DNA of 6,545 nt from an uncultured bacterium (GTDB lineage: Bacteria > Actinomycetota > Actinomycetes > S36-B12), in the NCBI GenBank assembly GCA_903908025.1, contig CAIVQM010000125.1, forward strand, positions 1 to 6,545. The letters are read 5' to 3'. The stretch's first letter is position 1, and each line of letters opens with the position of its first letter. A model generated the notes under the pieces. It was not told the origin of the DNA, made no database searches, and was given only the letters and a program-made list of their open reading frames with translations. Made by a program: the position numbers and the translations under genes. Below are positions 1 through 6,152 of this stretch, one piece after another.

Positions 1-1781
1 TCTACAACGCATCCGTGTACCGCGACGAGCACGGCGACGTCGTCGGCGTGTTCGCCGCAGCCCGCGACATCACCAGCATCAAGCTCGCTGAGCAGGAACT
101 GGCGGAGGAGGCGCGCTTCCGGTTCGCGATGGAGAGCTCGGCGATCGGCATGATGCTGATCTCCCCTGAGGGCCAGATCCAACGGGTCAACCCAGCACTG
201 TGCGCCATGGTCGGGTGGAGACCCGAGGAAATCGCGACACTAACGATGTTCGAGCTGACTCACCTGGATGAACAGGAGGCGGATCTGAGTCTGGTATTCG
301 AATTCCTTGAAGGACGCACGGAGGCCTCCCGCCGCGATACTCGTTTCGTGACCGCAACCGGTCAGGTCATCTGGGTCGAGCTCTCGCTGGCCGCGGTCCG
401 CCATCCCGACGACTCCATCTGGTATTTCGTTGCGCAAGTTCTGGATATCACCGACCGTGTCAAAGCGGAGGAGGATCTGATCCACCTGGCCGCCCACGAC
501 CCCCTCACCGGCCTCGCCAACCGACTTGAGCTTGCTGACGACATCACCCGCGCTCTGTACGCACGGCAGCGGTCGGGCAAGCCCACCGCAGTGCTGATGA
601 TCGATCTGGACCGATTCAAGAACATCAACGACACGCTCGGCCATGCCGCAGGTGATGAACTCCTCATTGCCGTTGCCCAGCGCATCAGTTCGACCGTGCG
701 GGCAGGTGACCTCGTGGCTCGGCCGGGTGGTGACGAGTTCATCGTGGTCATGCGCGAGATCGACGACCCGACCGAGGCGGTGCGGGCAGCATCGCGAATC
801 GTGGCGGAACTGCGCGCCCCTTTCCAGTCACAGGGAGCCGAGTTCTTCGTGACAGCCAGTATCGGGATTGCCGTCTCGACGTCGTCGAGCGTCGCCGACG
901 ATCTGGTTCGCGAGGCCGATACCGCCATGTACGTCGCCAAGGAGGGCGGACGCGACCGCGTGGCGGTGTTCAACGAGGAGTTGCGTCTTACCGTCGCCCT
1001 GCGCCTGTCCATCGAGGGCGACCTCCGGCGCGCTCTTGAGCGCGACGAGTTCGTCGTCTGGTACCAACCAGAGATCGACCTCGCCACCGGATCGGTAGTC
1101 GCCGTCGAGGCCCTCCTGCGCTGGCGCCACCCCGACGGTGACATCTACCCGGCCAGCCGGTTCATCGAGATCGCCGAAGAGACCGGCTTGGTCCTCGACA
1201 TCGGCACCTGGGTGCTGGGGCAGGCATGCGCCCAGGCGGCCGCCTGGGTCAGGGACCGACCCGGCAGGCCACTGTCCGTTCGCGTAAACGTCAGCGCTCT
1301 CCAAGTGGCCGAGACCGGGCTGCTGGAATCCTTCGACTCCATCATTTCCGACAGCGGTGCTGACCCCACGAGACTGTGCATTGAACTCACCGAGACCGCC
1401 CTGCTGCACAACACCCCCACCGTGCATGCCAACCTCGACGGTATTCGCTCACGGGGGGCCACCATCGCCCTGGATGACTTCGGGACCGGCTTTGCCTCAC
1501 TGTCAACCCTGCGCTCCTATCCGATCGACCTTCTGAAGATCGACCGGAGCTTCATCACGGACATGATCAGCAGTGAGTACGACCTTCGACTGGTGAAGGC
1601 CATCGTCGCCCTCGCCGACGTCCTGGGCCTGTCGGTAACAGCAGAGGGCGTCGAACACGAGGAGCAGGCCCGGGTGCTTCGCTCCGTCGGCTGTCCGAGC
1701 GCGCAGGGCTTCCTCTACTCCAAGGCCGTGCCACCCGAAGAGATCACCGCGATGCTCGACACCATCTTCCCCCACCCCTGA
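1..1781 (+). CDS. PAS-GGDEF-EAL cyclic-di-GMP synthase/phosphodiesterase, 5' end missing
   Basis: The reading frame is open at the left window edge (first full codon at nt 3) and stops with TGA at 1779-1781, so the true start lies outside. Residues here are counted from the GTG codon at nt 15. Residues 1-30 look like the end of one PAS/PAC domain (VVGVFAAARDIT). Residues ~36-148 form a complete second PAS domain ending VLDITDRVK. The GGDEF domain spans ~156-318, with the HDPLTGLANR entry, the metal-binding DLDRFK segment, an intact GGDEF at 238-242 and an RxxD inhibitory I-site at 229-232. The EAL domain spans ~332-577, with E365 of EAL, N425, E457 and E460 of ELTE, D487-D488 of DDFG, K508, E544 and Q564. 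These are the residues the EAL family uses for Mg2+ binding and catalysis. By family knowledge it can both make c-di-GMP from GTP and hydrolyse it to pGpG; which activity dominates cannot be read from sequence. The PAS domains probably sense a ligand or redox state, or dimerise. No membrane segment is visible in this part. It is convergent with the next gene. Confidence 0.95.
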   Translation, partial: YNASVYRDEHGDVVGVFAAARDITSIKLAEQELAEEARFRFAMESSAIGMMLISPEGQIQRVNPALCAMVGWRPEEIATLTMFELTHLDEQEADLSLVFEFLEGRTEASRRDTRFVTATGQVIWVELSLAAVRHPDDSIWYFVAQVLDITDRVKAEEDLIHLAAHDPLTGLANRLELADDITRALYARQRSGKPTAVLMIDLDRFKNINDTLGHAAGDELLIAVAQRISSTVRAGDLVARPGGDEFIVVMREIDDPTEAVRAASRIVAELRAPFQSQGAEFFVTASIGIAVSTSSSVADDLVREADTAMYVAKEGGRDRVAVFNEELRLTVALRLSIEGDLRRALERDEFVVWYQPEIDLATGSVVAVEALLRWRHPDGDIYPASRFIEIAEETGLVLDIGTWVLGQACAQAAAWVRDRPGRPLSVRVNVSALQVAETGLLESFDSIISDSGADPTRLCIELTETALLHNTPTVHANLDGIRSRGATIALDDFGTGFASLSTLRSYPIDLLKIDRSFITDMISSEYDLRLVKAIVALADVLGLSVTAEGVEHEEQARVLRSVGCPSAQGFLYSKAVPPEEITAMLDTIFPHP

Positions 1782-1803
1782 CGTCCGGCCGGCCCGTCAG
1801 GGG
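1775..1803. terminator. Perfect inverted repeat between convergent genes, candidate bidirectional terminator
   Basis: The left arm CCCCTGACG (1775-1783) and right arm CGTCAGGGG (1795-1803) pair perfectly over 9 bp around an 11-nt GC-rich interior, which itself contains the palindrome GGCCGGCC (1787-1794). The TGA stop of the GGDEF/EAL gene (1779-1781) lies in the left arm and the TGA stop of the MFS gene (1797-1799, minus strand) lies in the right arm. The same stem therefore forms in either transcript. There is no T-rich run on either side, so it is not a classical intrinsic terminator. Tract-less hairpins are commonly proposed as terminators in Actinobacteria. That role is inferred from position and symmetry. 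Confidence 0.6.
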
Positions 1804-3056
1804 ACGGGATGGCGGGCGTCGTAGCGCAGGAAGCCCGGGAACTTCGCCGCGAGCCCGATCGCCAGGCCCACACACGCCAGACCACCGGAAATCACCGAGA
1901 AGGCCTCTCCCGCAACTGCCGCTACCGCCCCGGCCTCGACGTCGCCCAGCCGTGGCCCACCGGCGACCACGACCGTGAACACGCCCTGCAGGCGCCCGCG
2001 GAACTCATCCGGCGTCGCCGCCTGAAGGATCGTCGTGCGGAACACCGCGGAGACGTTGTCAGCAGCACCAGCGAAGGCGAGCAGCAGCAGGGCGAGTGGC
2101 AGCCAGCGCACCAGCCCGAAGGCGGTGATCGCCAGACCCCACACGACGATGGCGTACACGATGGCCCGTCCCTGCATGCGCACATGCCCGAGCGGTCCGG
2201 AGAACACACCCGACACCAACGCGCCCGCGGCCGGAGCTGCCGACAGCAAGCCGAGCACGAGTGCGACATCGCGCGTCGAGCCGCCGTACCAGTTAGCCGC
2301 GATCGCTGGGAAGAGCGCCCGCGGCATGCCGAACACCATTGCGACGATGTCCTCGTAGAACGTCATCTGCAGGTTCATCTTCCCCTTCAGGAAGGCGAAT
2401 CCCTCGCGCACGGCCGCCCAGCCGGCTCGTGGCCGTTCGACACCCGGTGTCACGATCGGCGGCAGGCTGGGCAGCCGGAACATCGCCCAGACGACGATGC
2501 CGAAGGCCACGACGTCGACGGCATACGCGGTGGTGACCGTGCCGGTTACTGCGACCAGGATGCCGCCGAGCACCGGTCCGAGAGTGAAGCCCAGGTTCCA
2601 GGTGATCATGCCCAGCGCGTTCGCGGCCGGCAGCAGCTCCGGCGGGACGATGCGCGGAATGATCGACTGCCGTGCCGGATTGCCAACCGCGAAGAACGCC
2701 GACTGCACCGCGATGATCACGTAGAGCACGCCTACGGAGTTCGCCTGCAGCAGTGCCTGCGCGAGGAAGGCCATCGAGCAGACCCAGAGACCGGCTGCGG
2801 AGATGAGCCCCACCTTGCGGCGGTCGAAGGCATCCGACAACGTGCCACCGTAAAGACCGAACCCGACGAGCGGCACGAGCTGGCACAGGCCGACCAGCCC
2901 GACCATCAGGCTCGAGTGGGTGATGTCCCATACCTGCAGTCCGACCGCGACCGACGTCATCTGCTGGCCGATGTTGCTGATGCCGAGCGACGCCCACAGC
3001 CGCCGATAGGCCGCACTGACACGCAGCGGCGTCAGATCGGCGAACAGGCGGCTCAC
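1797..3056 (-). CDS. EntS-like (MFS_3-type) major facilitator exporter
   Basis: The predicted protein has 419 residues, the usual size for a 12-helix MFS carrier in the cytoplasmic membrane. Helices are evident from about residue 22 onward. The loop between helices 2 and 3 carries the MFS motif A form GTLSDAFDRRKV (71-82). NPARQSIIPRIVP (126-138), ANALGMITWNLGFTLGP and the late TPDEFRGRLQGVF (348-360) followed by GGPRLGDVEAG resemble the enterobactin-exporter EntS/MFS_3 family, whose members expel siderophores or drugs by proton antiport. The substrate here is unknown and no siderophore gene is in view. I chose the GTG at 3054-3056 because it has a GGAG-TAGG purine patch 9-13 nt upstream (3066-3073) and gives the expected N-terminus (SRLFADLTPLR). 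An ATG at 3188 would extend it by 44 unlikely residues inside pdxH. It lies 31 bp downstream of pdxH on the same strand, so co-transcription is likely. Confidence 0.88.
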   Translation of the reverse strand: MSRLFADLTPLRVSAAYRRLWASLGISNIGQQMTSVAVGLQVWDITHSSLMVGLVGLCQLVPLVGFGLYGGTLSDAFDRRKVGLISAAGLWVCSMAFLAQALLQANSVGVLYVIIAVQSAFFAVGNPARQSIIPRIVPPELLPAANALGMITWNLGFTLGPVLGGILVAVTGTVTTAYAVDVVAFGIVVWAMFRLPSLPPIVTPGVERPRAGWAAVREGFAFLKGKMNLQMTFYEDIVAMVFGMPRALFPAIAANWYGGSTRDVALVLGLLSAAPAAGALVSGVFSGPLGHVRMQGRAIVYAIVVWGLAITAFGLVRWLPLALLLLAFAGAADNVSAVFRTTILQAATPDEFRGRLQGVFTVVVAGGPRLGDVEAGAVAAVAGEAFSVISGGLACVGLAIGLAAKFPGFLRYDARHPVP

Positions 3057-3087
3057 GTCCGGCAACCTACTCCGCGCTTCGCTTGTA

Positions 3088-3777
3088 CTACGGGGACAGC
3101 CGTTCCACCGTCCACGCCGCGGCATCGTCAAGGGCCGCCCCGACCCTCCGAGCGCGGAACTGCAGCCGATCATGCAGCCGCGACTCACGGCCCTGCCAGA
3201 ACTCCACCGTCTCGGGACGGATCAGCCAGCCGCCCCAGAATGCCGGGATGGGCACCTCGGAGCCCTCGGGATACTGCTCCTGCAGGCGTGCCTGCCGATC
3301 CTCGAGACCGGACCGGCCGTCGATCACCGTTGACTGCTCACTCGCCCACGCGCCCAGCTGCGAGCCATGCGGCCGGCTTCGGAAGTACTCCGCCACCTCA
3401 TCGCGGCCGATCAGCTCGGCCCGGCCGACGATAACCACCTGCCGATGCAACGCCAGCCAGGGGAACGTCGCCGACACCCCCGGATTGGCCGCCATCTCCC
3501 GGCTCTTGCGCGAGGTCAGGTTCGTATAGAAGACGAAACCCCGTGGATCCGCGTCCTTGAGCAGGACCGTCCGCGTGCTCGGCTGGCCCGCGGCGGTCAC
3601 GGTCGCGAGCACCATCGCATTCGGCTCCTGCAGCCCCGAGTCGACTGCAGCGGTGAACCAGGCCCGGAACTGCTCGAGCGGGCTCAGCCGAAGATCAGCC
3701 TCGTCGAGGGTGCCGAGGAGGTACGAGATCCGCAGGCTCGGAGCCGACGGGGAGGCAGGCTCGGTGGACGAACTCAT
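3088..3777 (-). CDS. pdxH: Pyridoxamine/pyridoxine 5'-phosphate oxidase
   Basis: This FMN-dependent cytosolic enzyme oxidises pyridoxamine 5'-phosphate or pyridoxine 5'-phosphate to pyridoxal 5'-phosphate (PLP), with O2 as electron acceptor. The 229-residue length is normal for the family. The diagnostic signature is complete at 191-204 (VEFWQGRESRLHDR), and the C-terminus ends ERLSP, like the RLAP end of E. coli PdxH. The FMN-binding half is also recognisable: RTVLLKD (69-75), FYTNLTSRKSREMAANP (83-99) and RPHGSQLGAWAS (135-146). It begins with ATG at 3775-3777. A GGTGAG patch (3786-3791) 8 nt upstream is the only Shine-Dalgarno candidate and is weak. Actinobacteria usually make PLP directly with PdxST, so PdxH probably works here in vitamer salvage (inference). 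It is divergent from the citrate synthase and upstream of the MFS gene. It stops with TAG at 3088-3090. Confidence 0.96.
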   Translation of the reverse strand: MSSSTEPASPSAPSLRISYLLGTLDEADLRLSPLEQFRAWFTAAVDSGLQEPNAMVLATVTAAGQPSTRTVLLKDADPRGFVFYTNLTSRKSREMAANPGVSATFPWLALHRQVVIVGRAELIGRDEVAEYFRSRPHGSQLGAWASEQSTVIDGRSGLEDRQARLQEQYPEGSEVPIPAFWGGWLIRPETVEFWQGRESRLHDRLQFRARRVGAALDDAAAWTVERLSP

Positions 3778-3780
3778 AAC

Positions 3781-3800
3781 CCGATCTCACCACGGATCGG
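3781..3800. repeat. Inverted repeat CCGATC-N8-GATCGG before pdxH
   Basis: Perfect 6-bp arms (3781-3786 and 3795-3800) flank an 8-nt spacer. In the pdxH transcript it could form a hairpin ending 3 nt before the ATG, with the weak GGTGA Shine-Dalgarno candidate in its loop. As DNA it could be an operator. The arms are short enough to arise by chance in GC-rich DNA, so only the symmetry itself is certain. Confidence 0.4.
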
Positions 3801-3837
3801 CAAGGGATGTTGAATGTGCGCAGAGAGCAGTTTCCCG

Positions 3838-3844
3838 AGAGGAG
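3838..3844 (+). promoter_or_regulatory. Ribosome binding site deciding the citrate synthase start
   Basis: AGAGGAG lies 6 nt before the GTG at 3851-3853. The frame is open upstream as far as nt 3557 inside pdxH on the opposite strand, so this site, together with the family-like N-terminus AEFVPGLEGVVAF, fixes the start. Confidence 0.75.
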
Positions 3845-3850
3845 CACATC

Positions 3851-4978
3851 GTGGCCGAGTTCGTGCCGGGCCTTGAGGGCGTAGTCGCTTTCGAGTCGCA
3901 GATCGCCGAGCCCGACCGCGACGGCAGCGTGCTGCGCTACCGCGGTGTCGATATCGAGGATCTTGTGGGCAAGGTGTCCTTCGGCAACGTGTGGGGCCTG
4001 CTCGTGGACAACGAGTTCAACCCTGGCCTGCCGCCCGCCGAGCCGTTCCCCATCCCGATCCATTCGGGCGACGTCCGCGTCGATGTGCAGTCGGCCATCG
4101 CCATGCTCGCCCCCGCCTGGGGTCTTCAGCCGCTGCTCGATATCGACGATGACACCGCCCGCGAGAACCTCGCCCATGTGTCCGTCATGGCCCTGTCCTT
4201 CGTCGCCCAGTCCGCGCGCGGCATCGGCAAGCCGATGATCCCGCAGGCGCACATCGACGAGGCATCAACGATCGTCGAGCGGATGATGCGTCGCTGGCGC
4301 GGCGATCCCGATCCCCGGCACGTGAAGGCCGTCGACGCGTACTTCGTGTCCGCTGCCGAGCACGGCATGAATGCGTCGACGTTCACCGCCCGCGTGATCG
4401 CCTCAACCGGTGCCGATGTCGCTGCCGCCATCTCCGGTGCCATCGGCGCCATGAGCGGACCCCTGCACGGTGGTGCACCGTCCCGAGTGCTCGGCATGAT
4501 CGAGGAGATCGAGCGCACCGGCGACGCCGCCGCCTACGTCAACGGCGTTCTCGACCGAAACGAGCGCCAGATGGGCATCGGCCACCGCGTCTACCGCGCC
4601 GAGGATCCCCGCGCCCGTGTCCTGCGTCGCGTGGCACGCGAGCTCGATGCACCGCGCTACGAGGTTGCCGAGGCTCTCGAGCAGGCTGCCCTCCGAGAGC
4701 TGCGCGAACGTCGCCCCGACCGCGTGCTCGAGACCAACGTCGAGTTCTGGGCGGCAATCATCCTTGACTTCGCCGAGGTGCCCGCTCCCATGTTCACGTC
4801 CATGTTCGCCTGCGCCCGCCTTGCCGGCTGGAGTGCGCACATCCTCGAGCAGAAGCGCACAGGGCGCCTCATCCGCCCATCGGCACGCTACGTCGGCCCC
4901 GCCCCCCGCAAGCCCGAGCAGGTGCCCGGCTGGGATGCGGAGATGGTCGCCCCGACTGGCTACACCCCCACGGTCTAG
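3851..4978 (+). CDS. citA: Citrate synthase, CitA type (citrate synthase 2)
   Basis: The enzyme condenses acetyl-CoA with oxaloacetate to give citrate, the entry step of the TCA cycle. The protein has 375 residues, the length of the short Gram-positive/CitA type rather than the ~430-residue E. coli type. Visible landmarks are: YRGVDIEDL (30-38), the early substrate region typical of the family; AAEHGMNASTFTARV (168-182) with H171; GPLHGGAP (203-210) with catalytic H206 (E. coli H264 position); and GIGHRVYRAEDPRARVL (242-258) with H245 (E. coli H305 position). At the third catalytic position, E. coli D362, this protein has glutamate: E298 in NVEFW. From memory, mycobacterial CitA shows the same NVEFW. 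A 2-methylcitrate synthase role cannot be excluded by sequence, but no prp genes are nearby. The start is GTG at 3851 with a good ribosome site. It is divergent from pdxH, and serC follows after 40 bp on the same strand. Confidence 0.93.
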   Translation: MAEFVPGLEGVVAFESQIAEPDRDGSVLRYRGVDIEDLVGKVSFGNVWGLLVDNEFNPGLPPAEPFPIPIHSGDVRVDVQSAIAMLAPAWGLQPLLDIDDDTARENLAHVSVMALSFVAQSARGIGKPMIPQAHIDEASTIVERMMRRWRGDPDPRHVKAVDAYFVSAAEHGMNASTFTARVIASTGADVAAAISGAIGAMSGPLHGGAPSRVLGMIEEIERTGDAAAYVNGVLDRNERQMGIGHRVYRAEDPRARVLRRVARELDAPRYEVAEALEQAALRELRERRPDRVLETNVEFWAAIILDFAEVPAPMFTSMFACARLAGWSAHILEQKRTGRLIRPSARYVGPAPRKPEQVPGWDAEMVAPTGYTPTV

Positions 4979-5000
4979 GGTTAGGCGTACCGCCGACTAG
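4976..5000 (+). other. Short imperfect stem-loop between citrate synthase stop and serC
   Basis: GGCG (4984-4987) and CGCC (4991-4994) can pair around a 3-nt TAC loop, and two CTAG copies (4975-4978 and 4997-5000) could extend the stem across bulges. It sits between the TAG stop and the serC ribosome site. It is too weak to call a terminator. The same stretch contains TAGGGT (4976-4981), which fits the loose actinobacterial -10 form TAnnnT but lacks a clear -35, so whether serC has its own promoter is open. Confidence 0.2.
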
Positions 5001-5003
5001 CAC

Positions 5004-5008
5004 AGGAG
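5004..5008 (+). promoter_or_regulatory. Ribosome binding site of serC
   Basis: AGGAG lies 10 nt before the GTG at 5019-5021 and supports that start. There is no better in-frame start nearby. Confidence 0.65.
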
Positions 5009-5018
5009 TGAACCTTTC

Positions 5019-6152
5019 GTGGCCGTTTCGCCGGACGACATCCGCATACCCGCCGACCTCCTCCCCACCGACGGCCGCTTCGGCTCGGGGCCCTCGAAAG
5101 TCCGCAAGGAACAGGTCGATGCCCTGTCCTCGGTGTGGCAGACCTACCTCGGCACATCGCACCGCCAGAAGACCGTCAAGTCGCAGGTCGGACGCTTGCG
5201 TGCGGGCCTCGCTGACCTCTTCTCGCTGCCCGAGGGCTACGAGGTCGTGCTCGGCAACGGTGGCTCCACCGCGTTCTGGGACGTCGCATCCTTCGGCCTC
5301 GTCCGCGACCGTGCCCAGTTCCTGACCTTCGGGGAGTTCGGCGCCAAGTTCGCCAGCGGAGTGAGGAACGCACCCCATCTGGGTGAGCCCACGATCCTGA
5401 AGGCCGATCCCGGATCCGCCCCGTCGTTCGTGGCGGAGGCCGGCGTCGATGCCTACTGCAGCCCGCACAACGAGACCTCGACCGGTGTCGCCATCACCCC
5501 TCGCCGCGTTGCTGGGGCCGACACTGACGCCCTCCTGGTCATCGATGCGACCAGCGGCGCCGGCGGTCTGGCCGTCGACCCCACCGAGTTCGACACCTAC
5601 TACTTCGCCCCGCAGAAGAGCTTCGGCTCCGACGGTGGCATCTGGTTCGCCCTCATGTCACCCGCAGCCATCGAGCGGGCGTCGCAGATCAAGCAGTCCG
5701 GGCGCTGGATCCCCGACTTCCTCGACCTGCAGACGGCGATCGACAACTCGCGCCTCGACCAGACCTACAACACGCCGGCCCTCGCGACCATCCTGATGAT
5801 GGCCGAGCAGGTCGACTGGTTCAACGCGAACGGTGGCCTCGACTGGTGCGTCGCCCGCACGTCGGAGTCATCCGGCGTCCTGTACGACTGGGCGGAGGCG
5901 AGCCCCGTCGCAACCCCGTTCGTCACGGACCCTGCGCTGCATTCCGGTGTCGTTGCGACGATCGACATCGACGATTCCATCGACGCTACGGCGATCACGT
6001 CGGTCCTGCGCCGCAATGGCATCCTCGACACCGAGCCCTACCGCAAGCTGGGTCGTAACCAATTGCGCGTCGCGGTCTTCCCGGCCGTCGAGCCCGACGA
6101 CGTTCGCGCCCTCACGCGCTGCATCGACAACGTGATCACGCAGCTGGCGTGA
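5019..6152 (+). CDS. serC: Phosphoserine aminotransferase, actinobacterial type
   Basis: SerC is a PLP-dependent cytosolic class V aminotransferase that converts 3-phosphohydroxypyruvate and glutamate to 3-phosphoserine and 2-oxoglutarate, the second step of serine synthesis. The protein has 377 residues, the usual size for the mycobacterial-type family. Visible features are: the N-terminal PTDGRFGSGPSKVR (16-29), typical of this subgroup; TSHRQKTVK (46-54), matching the substrate-binding HR region; GNGGSTAFWD (79-88), the PLP phosphate loop; VIDATSGAGGLAVD (174-187), with D176 as the Asp that binds the pyridine nitrogen; and YYFAPQKSFGSDGG (194-207), with K200 as the Schiff-base lysine. Late landmarks are LDQTYNTPA (246-254) and RVAVFPAVEPDDV. 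GTG start at 5019 with AGGAG 10 nt upstream. It lies 40 bp after the citrate synthase on the same strand, and its stop overlaps the next start (GTGA, 6149-6152). Confidence 0.95.
   Translation: MAVSPDDIRIPADLLPTDGRFGSGPSKVRKEQVDALSSVWQTYLGTSHRQKTVKSQVGRLRAGLADLFSLPEGYEVVLGNGGSTAFWDVASFGLVRDRAQFLTFGEFGAKFASGVRNAPHLGEPTILKADPGSAPSFVAEAGVDAYCSPHNETSTGVAITPRRVAGADTDALLVIDATSGAGGLAVDPTEFDTYYFAPQKSFGSDGGIWFALMSPAAIERASQIKQSGRWIPDFLDLQTAIDNSRLDQTYNTPALATILMMAEQVDWFNANGGLDWCVARTSESSGVLYDWAEASPVATPFVTDPALHSGVVATIDIDDSIDATAITSVLRRNGILDTEPYRKLGRNQLRVAVFPAVEPDDVRALTRCIDNVITQLA

Larger units (their letters stand above)
3778..3850. promoter_or_regulatory. Divergent pdxH / citrate synthase promoter region
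   Basis: These 73 bp separate the two divergent start codons and must hold both promoters unless one lies inside a coding region. I see no convincing -35/-10 pair on either strand. TTGAAT at 3810-3815 matches 4 of 6 positions of TATAAT for the citrate synthase direction but has no good -35. TGAGAT ends 6 nt before the pdxH ATG and would give a nearly leaderless message, but lacks the key second-position A. The region also holds the inverted repeat at 3781-3800 and the strong ribosome site of the citrate synthase. Confidence 0.6.

Noticed and set aside
229..320. Locally lower GC stretch in the PAS region as a possible sign of transfer
   Set aside because: It is short, in frame, and part of an ordinary PAS domain. 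No composition calculation could be run and there is no boundary feature.
828..1427. Antisense open frame of 199 codons under the GGDEF/EAL gene
   Set aside because: It is a shadow of a well-supported domain protein, with no domain of its own and no ribosome site.
3057..3188. N-terminal extension of the MFS gene to an ATG at 3188
   Set aside because: It would overlap the end of pdxH by about 100 bp and add 44 low-complexity, Arg/Ser/Gly-rich residues unlike MFS N-termini.
1809..3434. A 541-codon open frame on the plus strand, antisense to the MFS gene and pdxH
   Set aside because: Its product is rich in Arg, Gln, His, Asp and Glu with no recognisable domain. It lies wholly opposite two clear genes. 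Long antisense frames are expected in GC-rich DNA with strong third-position bias.
3810..3815. TTGAAT as the -10 of a citrate synthase promoter
   Set aside because: It matches TATAAT at 4 of 6 positions but has no -35 at a proper distance. It is not strong enough to list as a promoter.
3557..3850. N-terminal extension of the citrate synthase into pdxH
   Set aside because: The frame is open, but the added 98 residues have no family similarity, overlap pdxH antisense, and a good ribosome site precedes the GTG at 3851.
4869..5468. Antisense open frame of 199 codons across the citrate synthase end and serC start
   Set aside because: The Gly/Arg-rich product has no recognisable family and spans two clear genes.
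6131..6140. Perfect palindrome CGTGATCACG near the 3' end of serC
   Set aside because: It is fully coding (NVIT) and only 10 bp. I see no second copy or context that makes it a binding site.
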